From Desulfocurvus sp. (lineage in GTDB: Bacteria > Desulfobacterota > Desulfovibrionia > Desulfovibrionales > Desulfovibrionaceae), in NCBI GenBank assembly GCA_020692325.1, contig JAIMKR010000002.1:281331-337018 (forward strand): a stretch of DNA of 55,688 bases. Direction: 5' to 3'. Both the position numbers and the translations under genes were made by a program. The notes beneath the pieces are model-generated. The model was not told where the DNA came from, did no database searches, and saw only the letters and a list, made by a program, of their open reading frames with translations. Of this stretch, positions 16,058 to 25,457 are shown in pieces; position 1 is the stretch's first letter; every line of letters starts with the position of its first letter.

Positions 16058-18231
16058 GGCCCTTCCTTCATTTCTTCAGCGTTCGCCGCCTCCTCGGCCG
16101 CGATGCGTTCAATAGGAAGGGACTCCTGCGCGCACGCGCCGAAGTACACCCGCAAAAGCGTCAGCGTTTTTGCCGCGTTGCCCAGGCATTGGGCCACGAT
16201 GCGGCGGTTGATGCGTCCCATGCGCAAACGCAGGGCCGGATCCCCGGCGAGCGTGGCCACGGCGTCGGCCAGCCCGGCCACGTCTTCCGACGGTCGCAGG
16301 AAGCCGTTGAGACCGTCGCGGACGAGTTCCGGCATTCCCCCAACGCTTGTGCCGACAACGGGCAGCGAGCAGGCGAAGGCCTCCAGCACCACGTTGGGCA
16401 GGCTTTCCAGGCGTGAGGGCGCGACCAGGATGTCCGCCGCGAGCATTTCTTCCTGAACACGTTCGTGGGGCAGCTGTCCCAGCATGACCAACCTGGGGCG
16501 GACCTCCGGTGGCGTCACGGCCGGCCAGGGTTTATCCAGGCGTACGCCGCAGACCACGAAATCCAGGTCGCGCACGCCCCGGCGCACCAGCTCCCCGGCC
16601 ATGGCGGCGAACACGTCGTAACCCTTCGCCGGCGCGAAGTTGCCCACGTAGAGCACGCGGACGCCGCGTTTCTCCCTGGGGGGGCGTCGCGGCGGCAGGC
16701 CATCGCCGCCGAAGCGTCCCTCCGGCAGCATGGAATTGTACACCAGCCGCAGGCGGGAGGCCGGCACCTTGTAGCGGCGCAGCATCTCGGCCGCGCCTTT
16801 GGAGTTGCAGGTCACCCCCTCGGCCAGCAGGGCATAGAGGGCGAAAATGGTGTTGGGAGGAAAGATGACGCCGCGGTTGATGAACAGCTTGAAGCGCGCT
16901 CCCATCAGTTTGGCGATGACCGCGCTCTTGTAAGCCCGGGTATGGAAGGTGTGCACCACGTCCGCCCGCACCCGGGTGGCCAGTTCGCGCACGAATCCGG
17001 CCGCGCGCACGTACTGCCGAAAGCCGCCGAAGGGGACCATTTCGACGGGGTTTTCCCCGACGCCCAGCGGTTCGATGGCCCGCGCGAGTTCGCAGTCCGG
17101 CGGGACGACCACGGTGACGCGCATGCCGCTTTCGCGCATGCCGAGGATGCTGTTGAGCATCTGCCTGCTGCCGCCGGAGAGCTTGACCGAATCGGTCATG
17201 AACAGGACGCTTGCGATCTCGGGACGTTTGCGCAGGAATTTGAAGAAGAATTTTGCGCGCCATTCGCCTGAGTACATACGCAGCCGGCTTTGCACCCATT
17301 CGCCGGTTTTGGGTCTGCCCACGCCGATGCGGTGGATGCGCATGACGTTTCCGCCGAGGGAGTTGGCGCTGCGCTCCAGGGTGAAGGCGGCGCGGAATCC
17401 CGCCTCCCGCGCGCAGGACTCGGCGAGTTCGTCGTATTGGCCCCAGGGCCAGCAGAAGTACTGCTCGTCGCCCAGGCCATTGATCTCGCGGATGCGCGCC
17501 ATGCAGCGGCGCATGTCGGTCAGACAGAACTCACGGCGTTCGGCGTCCGTGCGGCGGCGGTAGAAGATCCCCCCGCCCGCCTCCCCGCGGCCGTGCATGG
17601 GCCAGTAGCCATTGTAGGCGTAAGCGCTCGTGGCCTCGAAGAGCGGCAGTTCGGTCGCGTCGGCCGCCGCGCGCATGTCCGGCGGGTAGATGCCCCAGGA
17701 ACTCCAATGCGCTTTGGCGTCGCCGAGCCGGGCCACCCGCGTCAGCGAGCGGAAGCAGCCCTGATGCCGCGCCGTGTGGCCATGCACCTCGAAGCCGAAG
17801 TCGTCGATCATGGCGCGCAGTTCGTCGGGCGTCATGAACTGGCTCGTGTCGCCGTTTTCCAGAAAGGCGCGGAAGGACGCCGGCGCGGAGAGCAGCTCCG
17901 GCCCGCCGGTCTCCGGCGGGAGCTGCGGGCGTTTGCCAGGGTGGTCGTGGATGAAGTCCGTGACGCAGAAGAACACGCCGGTCATGGAGTATTTGGCCAG
18001 CAGCGGCGCGGCCATGGTCCAGCAGCTCAGGTGGCAGTCGTCGAAGGTGAGCACGCAAGCCTTGGCCGGGAGGGAGGCCCGGCCGGAAATGCCTGCCACC
18101 AGCTCGCGCGCGGTGATGGTGCGGTAGCCAGCGTCGCGGATGGCGGCGAGGTGCTCCTCGAACAGACGGGGCGGATGGCCACCGGATTCGCTGACGTTGT
18201 GGTAGCAAAAGACCGGGATGCTTGTCGGCAC
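16045..18231 (-). CDS. Polysaccharide deacetylase - GT4 glycosyltransferase fusion
   Basis: 728 residues in two enzymes. About 1-330: NodB-type carbohydrate esterase 4 (FCYHNVS start, LTFDD at 62-66 giving the catalytic base and metal Asp, and the metal-His motif HGHTARHQG). About 340-720: GT-B family 4 transferase (VLFMTDSVKLSGGSRQML donor/acceptor lobe; RVLYVGNFAPAKGYDVF and EALACSLP-like region ending LPNVVLEAFACSLPVVGTSVGGMPE). It would deacetylate an amino-sugar and transfer a sugar in the same assembly line. A GTG start at 18231 is chosen because AGGAG lies 6 nt upstream; an ATG at 18273 has no ribosome site. It leads the operon ending in rfaE2. Confidence 0.88.
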   Translation of the reverse strand: MPTSIPVFCYHNVSESGGHPPRLFEEHLAAIRDAGYRTITARELVAGISGRASLPAKACVLTFDDCHLSCWTMAAPLLAKYSMTGVFFCVTDFIHDHPGKRPQLPPETGGPELLSAPASFRAFLENGDTSQFMTPDELRAMIDDFGFEVHGHTARHQGCFRSLTRVARLGDAKAHWSSWGIYPPDMRAAADATELPLFEATSAYAYNGYWPMHGRGEAGGGIFYRRRTDAERREFCLTDMRRCMARIREINGLGDEQYFCWPWGQYDELAESCAREAGFRAAFTLERSANSLGGNVMRIHRIGVGRPKTGEWVQSRLRMYSGEWRAKFFFKFLRKRPEIASVLFMTDSVKLSGGSRQMLNSILGMRESGMRVTVVVPPDCELARAIEPLGVGENPVEMVPFGGFRQYVRAAGFVRELATRVRADVVHTFHTRAYKSAVIAKLMGARFKLFINRGVIFPPNTIFALYALLAEGVTCNSKGAAEMLRRYKVPASRLRLVYNSMLPEGRFGGDGLPPRRPPREKRGVRVLYVGNFAPAKGYDVFAAMAGELVRRGVRDLDFVVCGVRLDKPWPAVTPPEVRPRLVMLGQLPHERVQEEMLAADILVAPSRLESLPNVVLEAFACSLPVVGTSVGGMPELVRDGLNGFLRPSEDVAGLADAVATLAGDPALRLRMGRINRRIVAQCLGNAAKTLTLLRVYFGACAQESLPIERIAAEEAANAEEMKEGPCPR

Positions 18232-18352
18232 GGGATTCTCCTGCCAGCCTGCTACCAGATGCCGCGCCGACAAGCAAACCTCGCGTCCCGGCCGCGCGGT
18301 TCGGCGAACCGGATGTCCGGGTCCGGCTTCGCTCTATTGATAATAATCGAGG

Positions 18353-19963
<1,611 letters not shown>

Positions 19964-20056
19964 CCCCGCCCCCGTCTTCGCCCTGTCGGCGTGTGACGCC
20001 GGTTCGTCCGCGCGATGCGTGGCGGCGGTTTCGCGCACCCCGCGCCCGTCGGCGCA

Positions 20057-20257
20057 TCAGCTGCCGGCCGGCGTGGATGCGGCGAGGATGGACAGCGGCA
20101 AAGCCGAGGGCCAGCCGGCCCCCTGTCCGGGACGGAATTTCTTGCCGTGCCCCATGCTCAGGAGGCATTCGCGGCAGAGCGTGCCATCCGAGGGCTCGAA
20201 AAATCTGTCCGTACGGTTGATGGGCCGCCCGCAGGCGGCGCAGCAGTGGCGGATCAT
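20057..20257 (-). CDS. Small four-cysteine zinc-finger-like protein
   Basis: 66 residues beginning MIRHCCAACGRPINR. Two CxxC knuckles (CAACG and CRECL, about 25 residues apart) suggest a treble-clef or ribbon zinc site. The C-terminus (SALPLSILAASTPAGS) is hydrophobic and Ser/Ala-rich. The start is well supported: AAGGAGG lies 5 nt before the ATG. A longer upstream frame has no comparable signal. It diverges from selD. Function unknown; possibly a redox or nucleic-acid binding accessory. Confidence 0.6.
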   Translation of the reverse strand: MIRHCCAACGRPINRTDRFFEPSDGTLCRECLLSMGHGKKFRPGQGAGWPSALPLSILAASTPAGS

Positions 20258-20416
20258 GCGGCCTCCTTGTCTTGGCTGGTGACGGGTGTGACAATGCATT
20301 TCCCGTACCTCATGCCTTATCGGCGGATTTCGGCCGCGCGTTACGGCGGCGTTCATCTATGGCGCATATCGGATATTTCTCTTGGCGCGTCCCTTGCGCT
20401 TTGGTACTCCGGGGGC

Positions 20417-21496
20417 ATGAAGCAGTGCGACGCATCCTCCGCCGCCCCCACGAACGTCCGGCTCACGCAGGGCGTCCGCGCCGCGGGCTGAGCGGCCAAA
20501 GTGGCTCCAGGGGACCTGGAGCGGATTCTCGCCGGCCTTTCCCTGGGCCAGGACGACCGTATTCTCTCGGGACCGCGCGGCGGTGGCGAGGACGCGGTGG
20601 TGCTGTCGTTCCCGCCGGGCAGGGCGCTGGTGCAGACCGTGGATTTTTTGACGCCCGTGGTGGATGATCCCTTCCGTTTTGGACAGATCGCCGCGGCCAA
20701 CGCGCTTTCCGACGTTTACGCCGTGGGGGGCGAACCCTACGCTGCCATGAACGTATGCTGTTTCCCCGCCAGGACCATGGCGGCGGAGGTGCTGGCCGAG
20801 ATATTGCGCGGCGGGTTGTCCAAGGTGACGGAAGCCGGCGCGACGCTGTGCGGCGGCCACAGCGTGGAGGATGCGGAACTCAAGTACGGGTTGTCCGTGT
20901 CCGGCGTGGTGGATCCGAAACGCATGGCTGGCAACAGGGGGCTGCGCGCTGGCGACATTCTGCTGCTGACCAAGCCGGTGGGCACGGGCGTGCTGGCCAC
21001 TGCGGTCAAGGCCGGCCTGGACGGCGCGGCGGACCTGGAGCTGTTGCTGCATCGTTGGTGCGCAAAGTTGAACAACGCCGGGGCCCGCGTCATCCACGAC
21101 CTTGGGCTTTCGGCCGCCACGGACGTCACCGGCTTCGGGCTGGGCGGGCACCTGCTGGAAATGGCCGCGGCCAGCGGCGTCACCGCCGAACTCGATCTCG
21201 CCTCCGTGCCGTTCCTGCGGGAGGCGCTGGACATGGCGGCCCTCGGTCTCATTCCGGCCGGCAGCATCCAGAACCGCATGCACTATCTGCCGCGCGCGTC
21301 CGTGCGGCCAGAATTGGACGAGCTGCTCGTGACCATGGCCTTCGACGCCCAGACCTCGGGCGGGCTCATCCTCGGCGTGCCCGAGGACGATGTGGAGGCG
21401 GCCCGAAGCATTCTGACCGACGCCGGGGATTTGGCCGCCATCATCGGCCGCGCCGTGGAGCGCGTTCCCGACGGGCCGGCGCTCATCATCGCGTGA
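20417..21496 (+). CDS. selD: Selenide, water dikinase (selenophosphate synthetase) with selenocysteine at the UGA codon
   Basis: 359 residues when the in-frame TGA at 20489-20491 is read as Sec25. It makes selenophosphate from selenide and ATP for Sec and selenouridine. The active site reads RAAGUAAKVAP: Sec25 and Lys28 align with the Cys/Lys pair of other SelD proteins. Downstream are the family motifs TVDFLTPVVDDPFRFGQIAAANALSDVYAVGG, TLCGGHSVED and DVTGFGLGGH. Starting after the TGA (GTG at 20501) would remove the catalytic residue. A hairpin right after the UGA can act as SECIS. Start ATG 20417 follows GGGGG. Convergent with the rrf2 gene. Confidence 0.93.
20504..20522 (+). promoter_or_regulatory. 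Putative bacterial SECIS hairpin in selD
   Basis: An 8-bp perfect stem, GCTCCAGG (20504-20511) and CCTGGAGC (20515-20522), with a GGA apical loop, starts 12 nt after the UGA codon. Bacterial SECIS elements lie immediately 3' of the UGA, and SelB reads G residues in the apical loop, so position and loop fit. Confidence 0.7.
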
Positions 21497-21521
21497 GGCC
21501 GGCCGTGGGCGGGCGGAGGGA

Positions 21522-22028
21522 TCAGGCCGCCGGCGGGTGCTTGGCCAAGGCCAAGGGCCGGATGTCCGGCAGGTCCAGGGGCCGGCCCGCATGGGTCGCC
21601 GCCAGCCGGCGCTCCCGCGCCACCAGCTCGGCGAGGCTGATGGAGTCGTAGACGCGCTCCAACGCCAGCCTCGCCTCGTCCCATAGGCTTTCGAACACGC
21701 AGCCGCCCTTGAGCGGGCAGGGGCGCTCGCCGCCATGCCGGCAGTCCACGGGGGCCATGGTCCCATTGTAGAAACGCACGATCTCGCCCACGTGGATGAC
21801 CCCGCTTGACCGGGCCAGGCAGAAGCCCCCGGCCTTGCCCCGGCGCGACTCCACGAAGCCGGCCTGCCGCAGCTCCAGCAGGATGCCGTCGAGAAAACGC
21901 TTGGGAATGGCCTGAATTCGGGCGATCACCGCCGAGGGCAGCACCGGGTCCTCGGGGTTCGTTTCGGCCTTGCGGGCCAGTTCGAACAGGGCGCGCAGGG
22001 CGTATTGGCAGCGCTGCGTCAGATTCAT
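21522..22028 (-). CDS. Rrf2 family transcriptional regulator
   Basis: 168 residues. A winged-helix N-terminus (MNLTQRCQYALRALFELA and FLDGILLELRQAGFVESRRGKAGGF) is followed by the dimerisation helix and three Cys in CRHGGERPCPLKGGC, the spacing used by Rrf2 proteins to hold an Fe-S cluster. Members sense Fe-S status, redox or cysteine precursors (IscR, NsrR, CymR). Its start overlaps the metXW stop (ATGA), so it is the last gene of metY-metXW-rrf2 and probably controls this operon. The ATG follows GGAGG by 6 nt. Confidence 0.9.
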   Translation of the reverse strand: MNLTQRCQYALRALFELARKAETNPEDPVLPSAVIARIQAIPKRFLDGILLELRQAGFVESRRGKAGGFCLARSSGVIHVGEIVRFYNGTMAPVDCRHGGERPCPLKGGCVFESLWDEARLALERVYDSISLAELVARERRLAATHAGRPLDLPDIRPLALAKHPPAA

Positions 22029-23878
22029 GGATGTCCTCCCTCCGATGTGAAGTCCGTCGCGCGCTTGAGGACGCACACGGCCATGTCCGCGCGGGTGTTG
22101 TAGTCCTCGCCCGCGAGTTCTCCCGTGGCCGAGTCGATGGCGACGCGTTGCACCACGTCGATCGAAAGCTCGTGGCAAAGGTTTTCGAAATCCTTGATGC
22201 TGAAAAAACGGATGGACGGCGAGGACCACCAGGGGAAGGGCAGCCCCTCGGTGACGGGCGAGGTGCCCCGCTCCAGCAGTTGGCGCACGGCCGCGTGATG
22301 GGCGAAGTTGGGGAAGCTCACCAGCCCGGTGCGGCCCACGCGCAGCATCTCGCGCAGGGCAGCGTCCGGCCGGCGCATGGCCTGGAGCGTCTGGCTCAAC
22401 ACCACCACGTCGAACTGGCCGTCGGCGAAGACGCCCAGACCCCGGTCCAGGTCGCGCTGGACCACGCGCAACCCTTGCCCCACGCAGTCCACGATGGCCT
22501 TGGCGCTGAGTTCGAGACCCAGCAGGTTCCCGCTGCCGCGCCGGCGCAGAAGCGAAAGCAGCTGCCCCGAGCCGCAGCCGAGGTCCAGCACGCTGGATCC
22601 GGGCTCGATGAGTTCGGCCAGGCGTTGCAGGTCCAGACGGTTGTGGAAGAAGATGCTGCGCACGTTGTTCTCGGCCGGGAGGACGCCGTCGGCGTCCGGC
22701 GACGCGGCCCCGGTAGCCTCGGGCTCGGGCGCGGCCTGTTCCAGAAAGCCTTTAACGAGCGGGCCGTACACGGGCAGGTCGTTTTCCAGCAGAAAGGCGT
22801 CGTGCCCGCAGTCGCTTTCCACCACCAGGGAGCTGACATCCTTGCCAGCGGCCATGAGGGTGTCGACGATGCGCCGGCTGTGCGTTGGCGGGAACAGCCA
22901 GTCCGTGCTGAAGCTCGCCACCAGGGTCCGCGCCGTGATGCGCGACAGCGCTGCTGTCAGGCTTCCGTAGTCGCGCGCGAGGTTGAACTGATCCATGGCC
23001 AGCGAGAGCGCCACGTAGCTGTTGGCGTCGAAGCGCTCCACGAAGCGTCCGCCCTGGTAGGCCAGATACGAGCCCACGCTGAATTCCTTCTCGTAGGCGT
23101 AGGCCACGTCGCGCGGGTGTTCGCGGTCGGGGTCGAACTTGCGCGACATGGTGCGGTCGGAGAGGTACGTCACGTGGCCGATCATGCGGGCGATGGCCAG
23201 GCCGTCGTCGGGTTTTTTCTCGCGGTCGTAGTATTGACCGTTGTTGTAGTTGGGGTCCTTGAAAATGGCGTTGCGGCCCACGATGTCGAAGGACAGGGCC
23301 TGGCTGGACAGGCAGTGCGTGGTGGCCAGCAGCACGGCCGAGTCCACTCGCTCCGGGTGGCGCACCGCCCAGGTCAGGGCCATCATGCCGCCCATGGAGC
23401 CGCCGATGACCGCCCGTAGTTTTTCGATGCCGAGCTGGTCGAGCAGGCGCTTTTGCACCTCCACCATGTCGGCTATGGTGATGCGCGGGAAGTCGCCGCC
23501 ATAGGACCGGCCCGTGCGTGGGTCGATGCTCGCCGGGCCGGTGGTGCCTCGGCAGCCGCCCAGCACGTTGGCGCAAATGACGAAGTGGCTGTTCGTGTCC
23601 ACGCTCTCGCCCGGTCCCACGAGGATGTCCCACCACCCCGGCGCGTCGTCCGCGTCGTGCCGGGCCACGTGCGAGTCGCCCGTGAGGGCGTGGCAGACGT
23701 AGATCGCGTTGTCGCGCGCGGCGTTCAGCTCGCCGTAGGTCTCGTAGCGCACGCTGACCTCGGGCAGTTCGCCGCCCAGGGTCAGCGGCAATGGTCCGGG
23801 CAGCGATAGCGTCCTGGCGTACGGCAGGTCGCCGTCGGCGCGCGCGGCGTCGCTGGAGTCGAAGGCGTCGTCGGTCAC
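22025..23878 (-). CDS. metX: Homoserine O-acetyltransferase MetX fused to MetW methyltransferase-like domain
   Basis: 617 residues. About 1-385 is MetX, an alpha/beta hydrolase that acetylates homoserine: nucleophile Ser161 in GGSMGGM, the acid in FSTDWLFPP, and the His in DCGHDAFL. About 415-610 is MetW, a small SAM-type Rossmann domain (VLDLGCGSGQLLSLL, LSQTLQAM, VSFPNF). In many proteobacteria metX and metW are adjacent and MetW is needed for MetX activity; here they are one chain joined by an Ala/Pro/Glu linker. It lies 4 nt after metY, and its stop overlaps the rrf2 start. Confidence 0.94.
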   Translation of the reverse strand: MTDDAFDSSDAARADGDLPYARTLSLPGPLPLTLGGELPEVSVRYETYGELNAARDNAIYVCHALTGDSHVARHDADDAPGWWDILVGPGESVDTNSHFVICANVLGGCRGTTGPASIDPRTGRSYGGDFPRITIADMVEVQKRLLDQLGIEKLRAVIGGSMGGMMALTWAVRHPERVDSAVLLATTHCLSSQALSFDIVGRNAIFKDPNYNNGQYYDREKKPDDGLAIARMIGHVTYLSDRTMSRKFDPDREHPRDVAYAYEKEFSVGSYLAYQGGRFVERFDANSYVALSLAMDQFNLARDYGSLTAALSRITARTLVASFSTDWLFPPTHSRRIVDTLMAAGKDVSSLVVESDCGHDAFLLENDLPVYGPLVKGFLEQAAPEPEATGAASPDADGVLPAENNVRSIFFHNRLDLQRLAELIEPGSSVLDLGCGSGQLLSLLRRRGSGNLLGLELSAKAIVDCVGQGLRVVQRDLDRGLGVFADGQFDVVVLSQTLQAMRRPDAALREMLRVGRTGLVSFPNFAHHAAVRQLLERGTSPVTEGLPFPWWSSPSIRFFSIKDFENLCHELSIDVVQRVAIDSATGELAGEDYNTRADMAVCVLKRATDFTSEGGHP

Positions 23879-23882
23879 GCCA

Positions 23883-25190
23883 TCACCCCTTGGCGGAAGC
23901 CTTGCCCAGGGCCTGATCCAGGTCGGCCAGGATGTCCTCCACGTCCTCCAGCCCCACGCTCATGCGGATGAATTCCGGCGTGACGCCGGCGGCCAGCTGC
24001 TCCTCGTCGGAAAGCTGCTGGTGCGTGGTGGTGGCGGGCTGGATGACGAGGGTCTTGGCGTCGCCGATGTTGGCCAGGTGCTTGGCCAGGCGCACGTTGT
24101 CGATGAACACGCGGCCCGCCTCGCGTCCGCCCTTGAGGCCGAAGCCCATGATGGCCCCCGCGCCTCCGGGCAGGTACTTGACGGCGTTGGCGTGGTCGGG
24201 GTGGTCCGGCAGACCGGGGTAGTTCACCCAGGCCACGGCCGGATGCGCGGCCAGCCAGCGGGCCACGGTCAGCGCGCTTTCGCAGTGCCGGGGCATCCGC
24301 AGATGCAGCGTCTCCAGCCCGATCAGAAAGAGGAACGCGGCGAAGGGGCTCATGCAGGCCCCGGCGTCGCGCAGCTGGTGGGTGCGCATGTGCACGATGT
24401 AGGCGAGGTTGCCCTGCTCCTTCAGCGCCTCGGTGAGCACGAGGCCGTGGTACGCCGGGTCGGGTTTGGCGAAGTCCGGCCAGCGGTCGGGGTCGGCGTC
24501 CCACTTGAAGGTGCCCAGGTCCACCACAGCGCCGCCCACGTGGGTTCCGTGTCCGCCGATGAACTTGGTGGTGGAGTAGACCACGATGTCCGCGCCGTGC
24601 TCGATGGGCCGCAGGAGCATGGGTGTGGTCACGGTGTTGTCGATGACCAGCGGCACGCCGATCTTGTGGGCGATCTTGGCGATGGCCTCGAAGTCCGGCA
24701 CATCGTTTTTGGGGTTGCCCACGCTCTCGATGTAGATGCAGCGGGTGTTCGCATCGGCCAGCGCGGCGATGGTCTCCGGCTTGCGGGGATCGAAGACGCG
24801 CGCCTCGATGCCGTATTTTTTGAACGTCTGCGTGAACAGGGTGAGGGTGCCGCCGTACAGGCTGCCGGAGGTGAGGAAATTCTGGCCGCACTTGGTCAGC
24901 GTGAGCACCGCGGCGCTGATGGCCGCCATGCCACTGGCGAAGCACAGCGCTCCCACGCCGCCATCCAGCGCGGCGAGCCGCTTCTCCAGCACGTCCACCG
25001 TGGGGTTGGTGAGGCGCGAGTAAATGTTTCCGGCCTGCTTCAGCGAAAAGAGATCGGCCGCGTGCTCGGTGCTGGTGAAATTGTAGGACGCCGTGGCGTA
25101 GATCGGCACCGCGCAGGCGTGGGTGGTGGGGTCGTCGCCTTGCCCGGCATGCAGGGCAAGCGTTCCCAGGCCAGTTTTTCTTTCCTTCAT
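23883..25190 (-). CDS. metY: O-acetylhomoserine sulfhydrylase (PLP enzyme)
   Basis: 435 residues of the Cys/Met-metabolism PLP family. The PLP lysine is Lys209 in VVYSTTKFIGGHG; other marks are YSRLTNPTVDVLEKRLAALDGG near the start and the C-terminal TTTHQQLSDEEQLAAGV. It makes homocysteine directly from O-acetylhomoserine and sulfide, which suits a sulfide-producing cell. It is the first gene of metY-metXW-rrf2, supplied with substrate by the next gene. AAGGAG precedes the ATG. Family alternatives (cystathionine gamma-lyase or synthase) are less likely given the metX context and length. Confidence 0.94.
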   Translation of the reverse strand: MKERKTGLGTLALHAGQGDDPTTHACAVPIYATASYNFTSTEHAADLFSLKQAGNIYSRLTNPTVDVLEKRLAALDGGVGALCFASGMAAISAAVLTLTKCGQNFLTSGSLYGGTLTLFTQTFKKYGIEARVFDPRKPETIAALADANTRCIYIESVGNPKNDVPDFEAIAKIAHKIGVPLVIDNTVTTPMLLRPIEHGADIVVYSTTKFIGGHGTHVGGAVVDLGTFKWDADPDRWPDFAKPDPAYHGLVLTEALKEQGNLAYIVHMRTHQLRDAGACMSPFAAFLFLIGLETLHLRMPRHCESALTVARWLAAHPAVAWVNYPGLPDHPDHANAVKYLPGGAGAIMGFGLKGGREAGRVFIDNVRLAKHLANIGDAKTLVIQPATTTHQQLSDEEQLAAGVTPEFIRMSVGLEDVEDILADLDQALGKASAKG

Positions 25191-25231
25191 GTTTGTCTCC
25201 TTGGGCGGTTCGAAACACTACCTTGGTGATC

Positions 25232-25323
25232 GGCTTATGCCCGGCTTTGTCGCCTGTCAACGCGTTGGACCTGTATTCATGCGAATATGCCTTCTGCTAT
25301 CGGACAAACGCGAATATTTGTCC
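25232..25323 (-). promoter_or_regulatory. metY promoter region with candidate operator
   Basis: On the minus strand TTGACA at 25260-25255 is a likely -35 box; a -10 is less clear (CATAAG or TAAGCC, 15-17 bp on). Upstream, GGACAAA (25302-25308) and TTTGTCC (25317-25323) form a perfect inverted repeat with an 8-bp spacer. GCGAATAT occurs twice (25281 and 25310). Control by the operon's own Rrf2 regulator is inference. Confidence 0.45.
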
Positions 25324-25457
25324 ATCCCACCGTTTTCCCTTGCCTTCCCAATTTTGAAACAGGATCGTCCGGTCATGCCCGTTTTGTCCCGTCCAAAGGA
25401 CCGGAATGGGCCGGTTTTCGGGATGCGCGTCGATCCGGCCAACTGGATCACCCTTTT

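Noticed and set aside
20501-21496. selD starting at GTG 20501
   Set aside because: This start deletes the catalytic Sec/Lys motif that is present in frame upstream across the UGA.
25232-25260. Sigma-54 site on the plus strand near 25230 (GG-N10-GC)
   Set aside because: Only the spacing matches; flanking bases are poor and no plus-strand gene follows.
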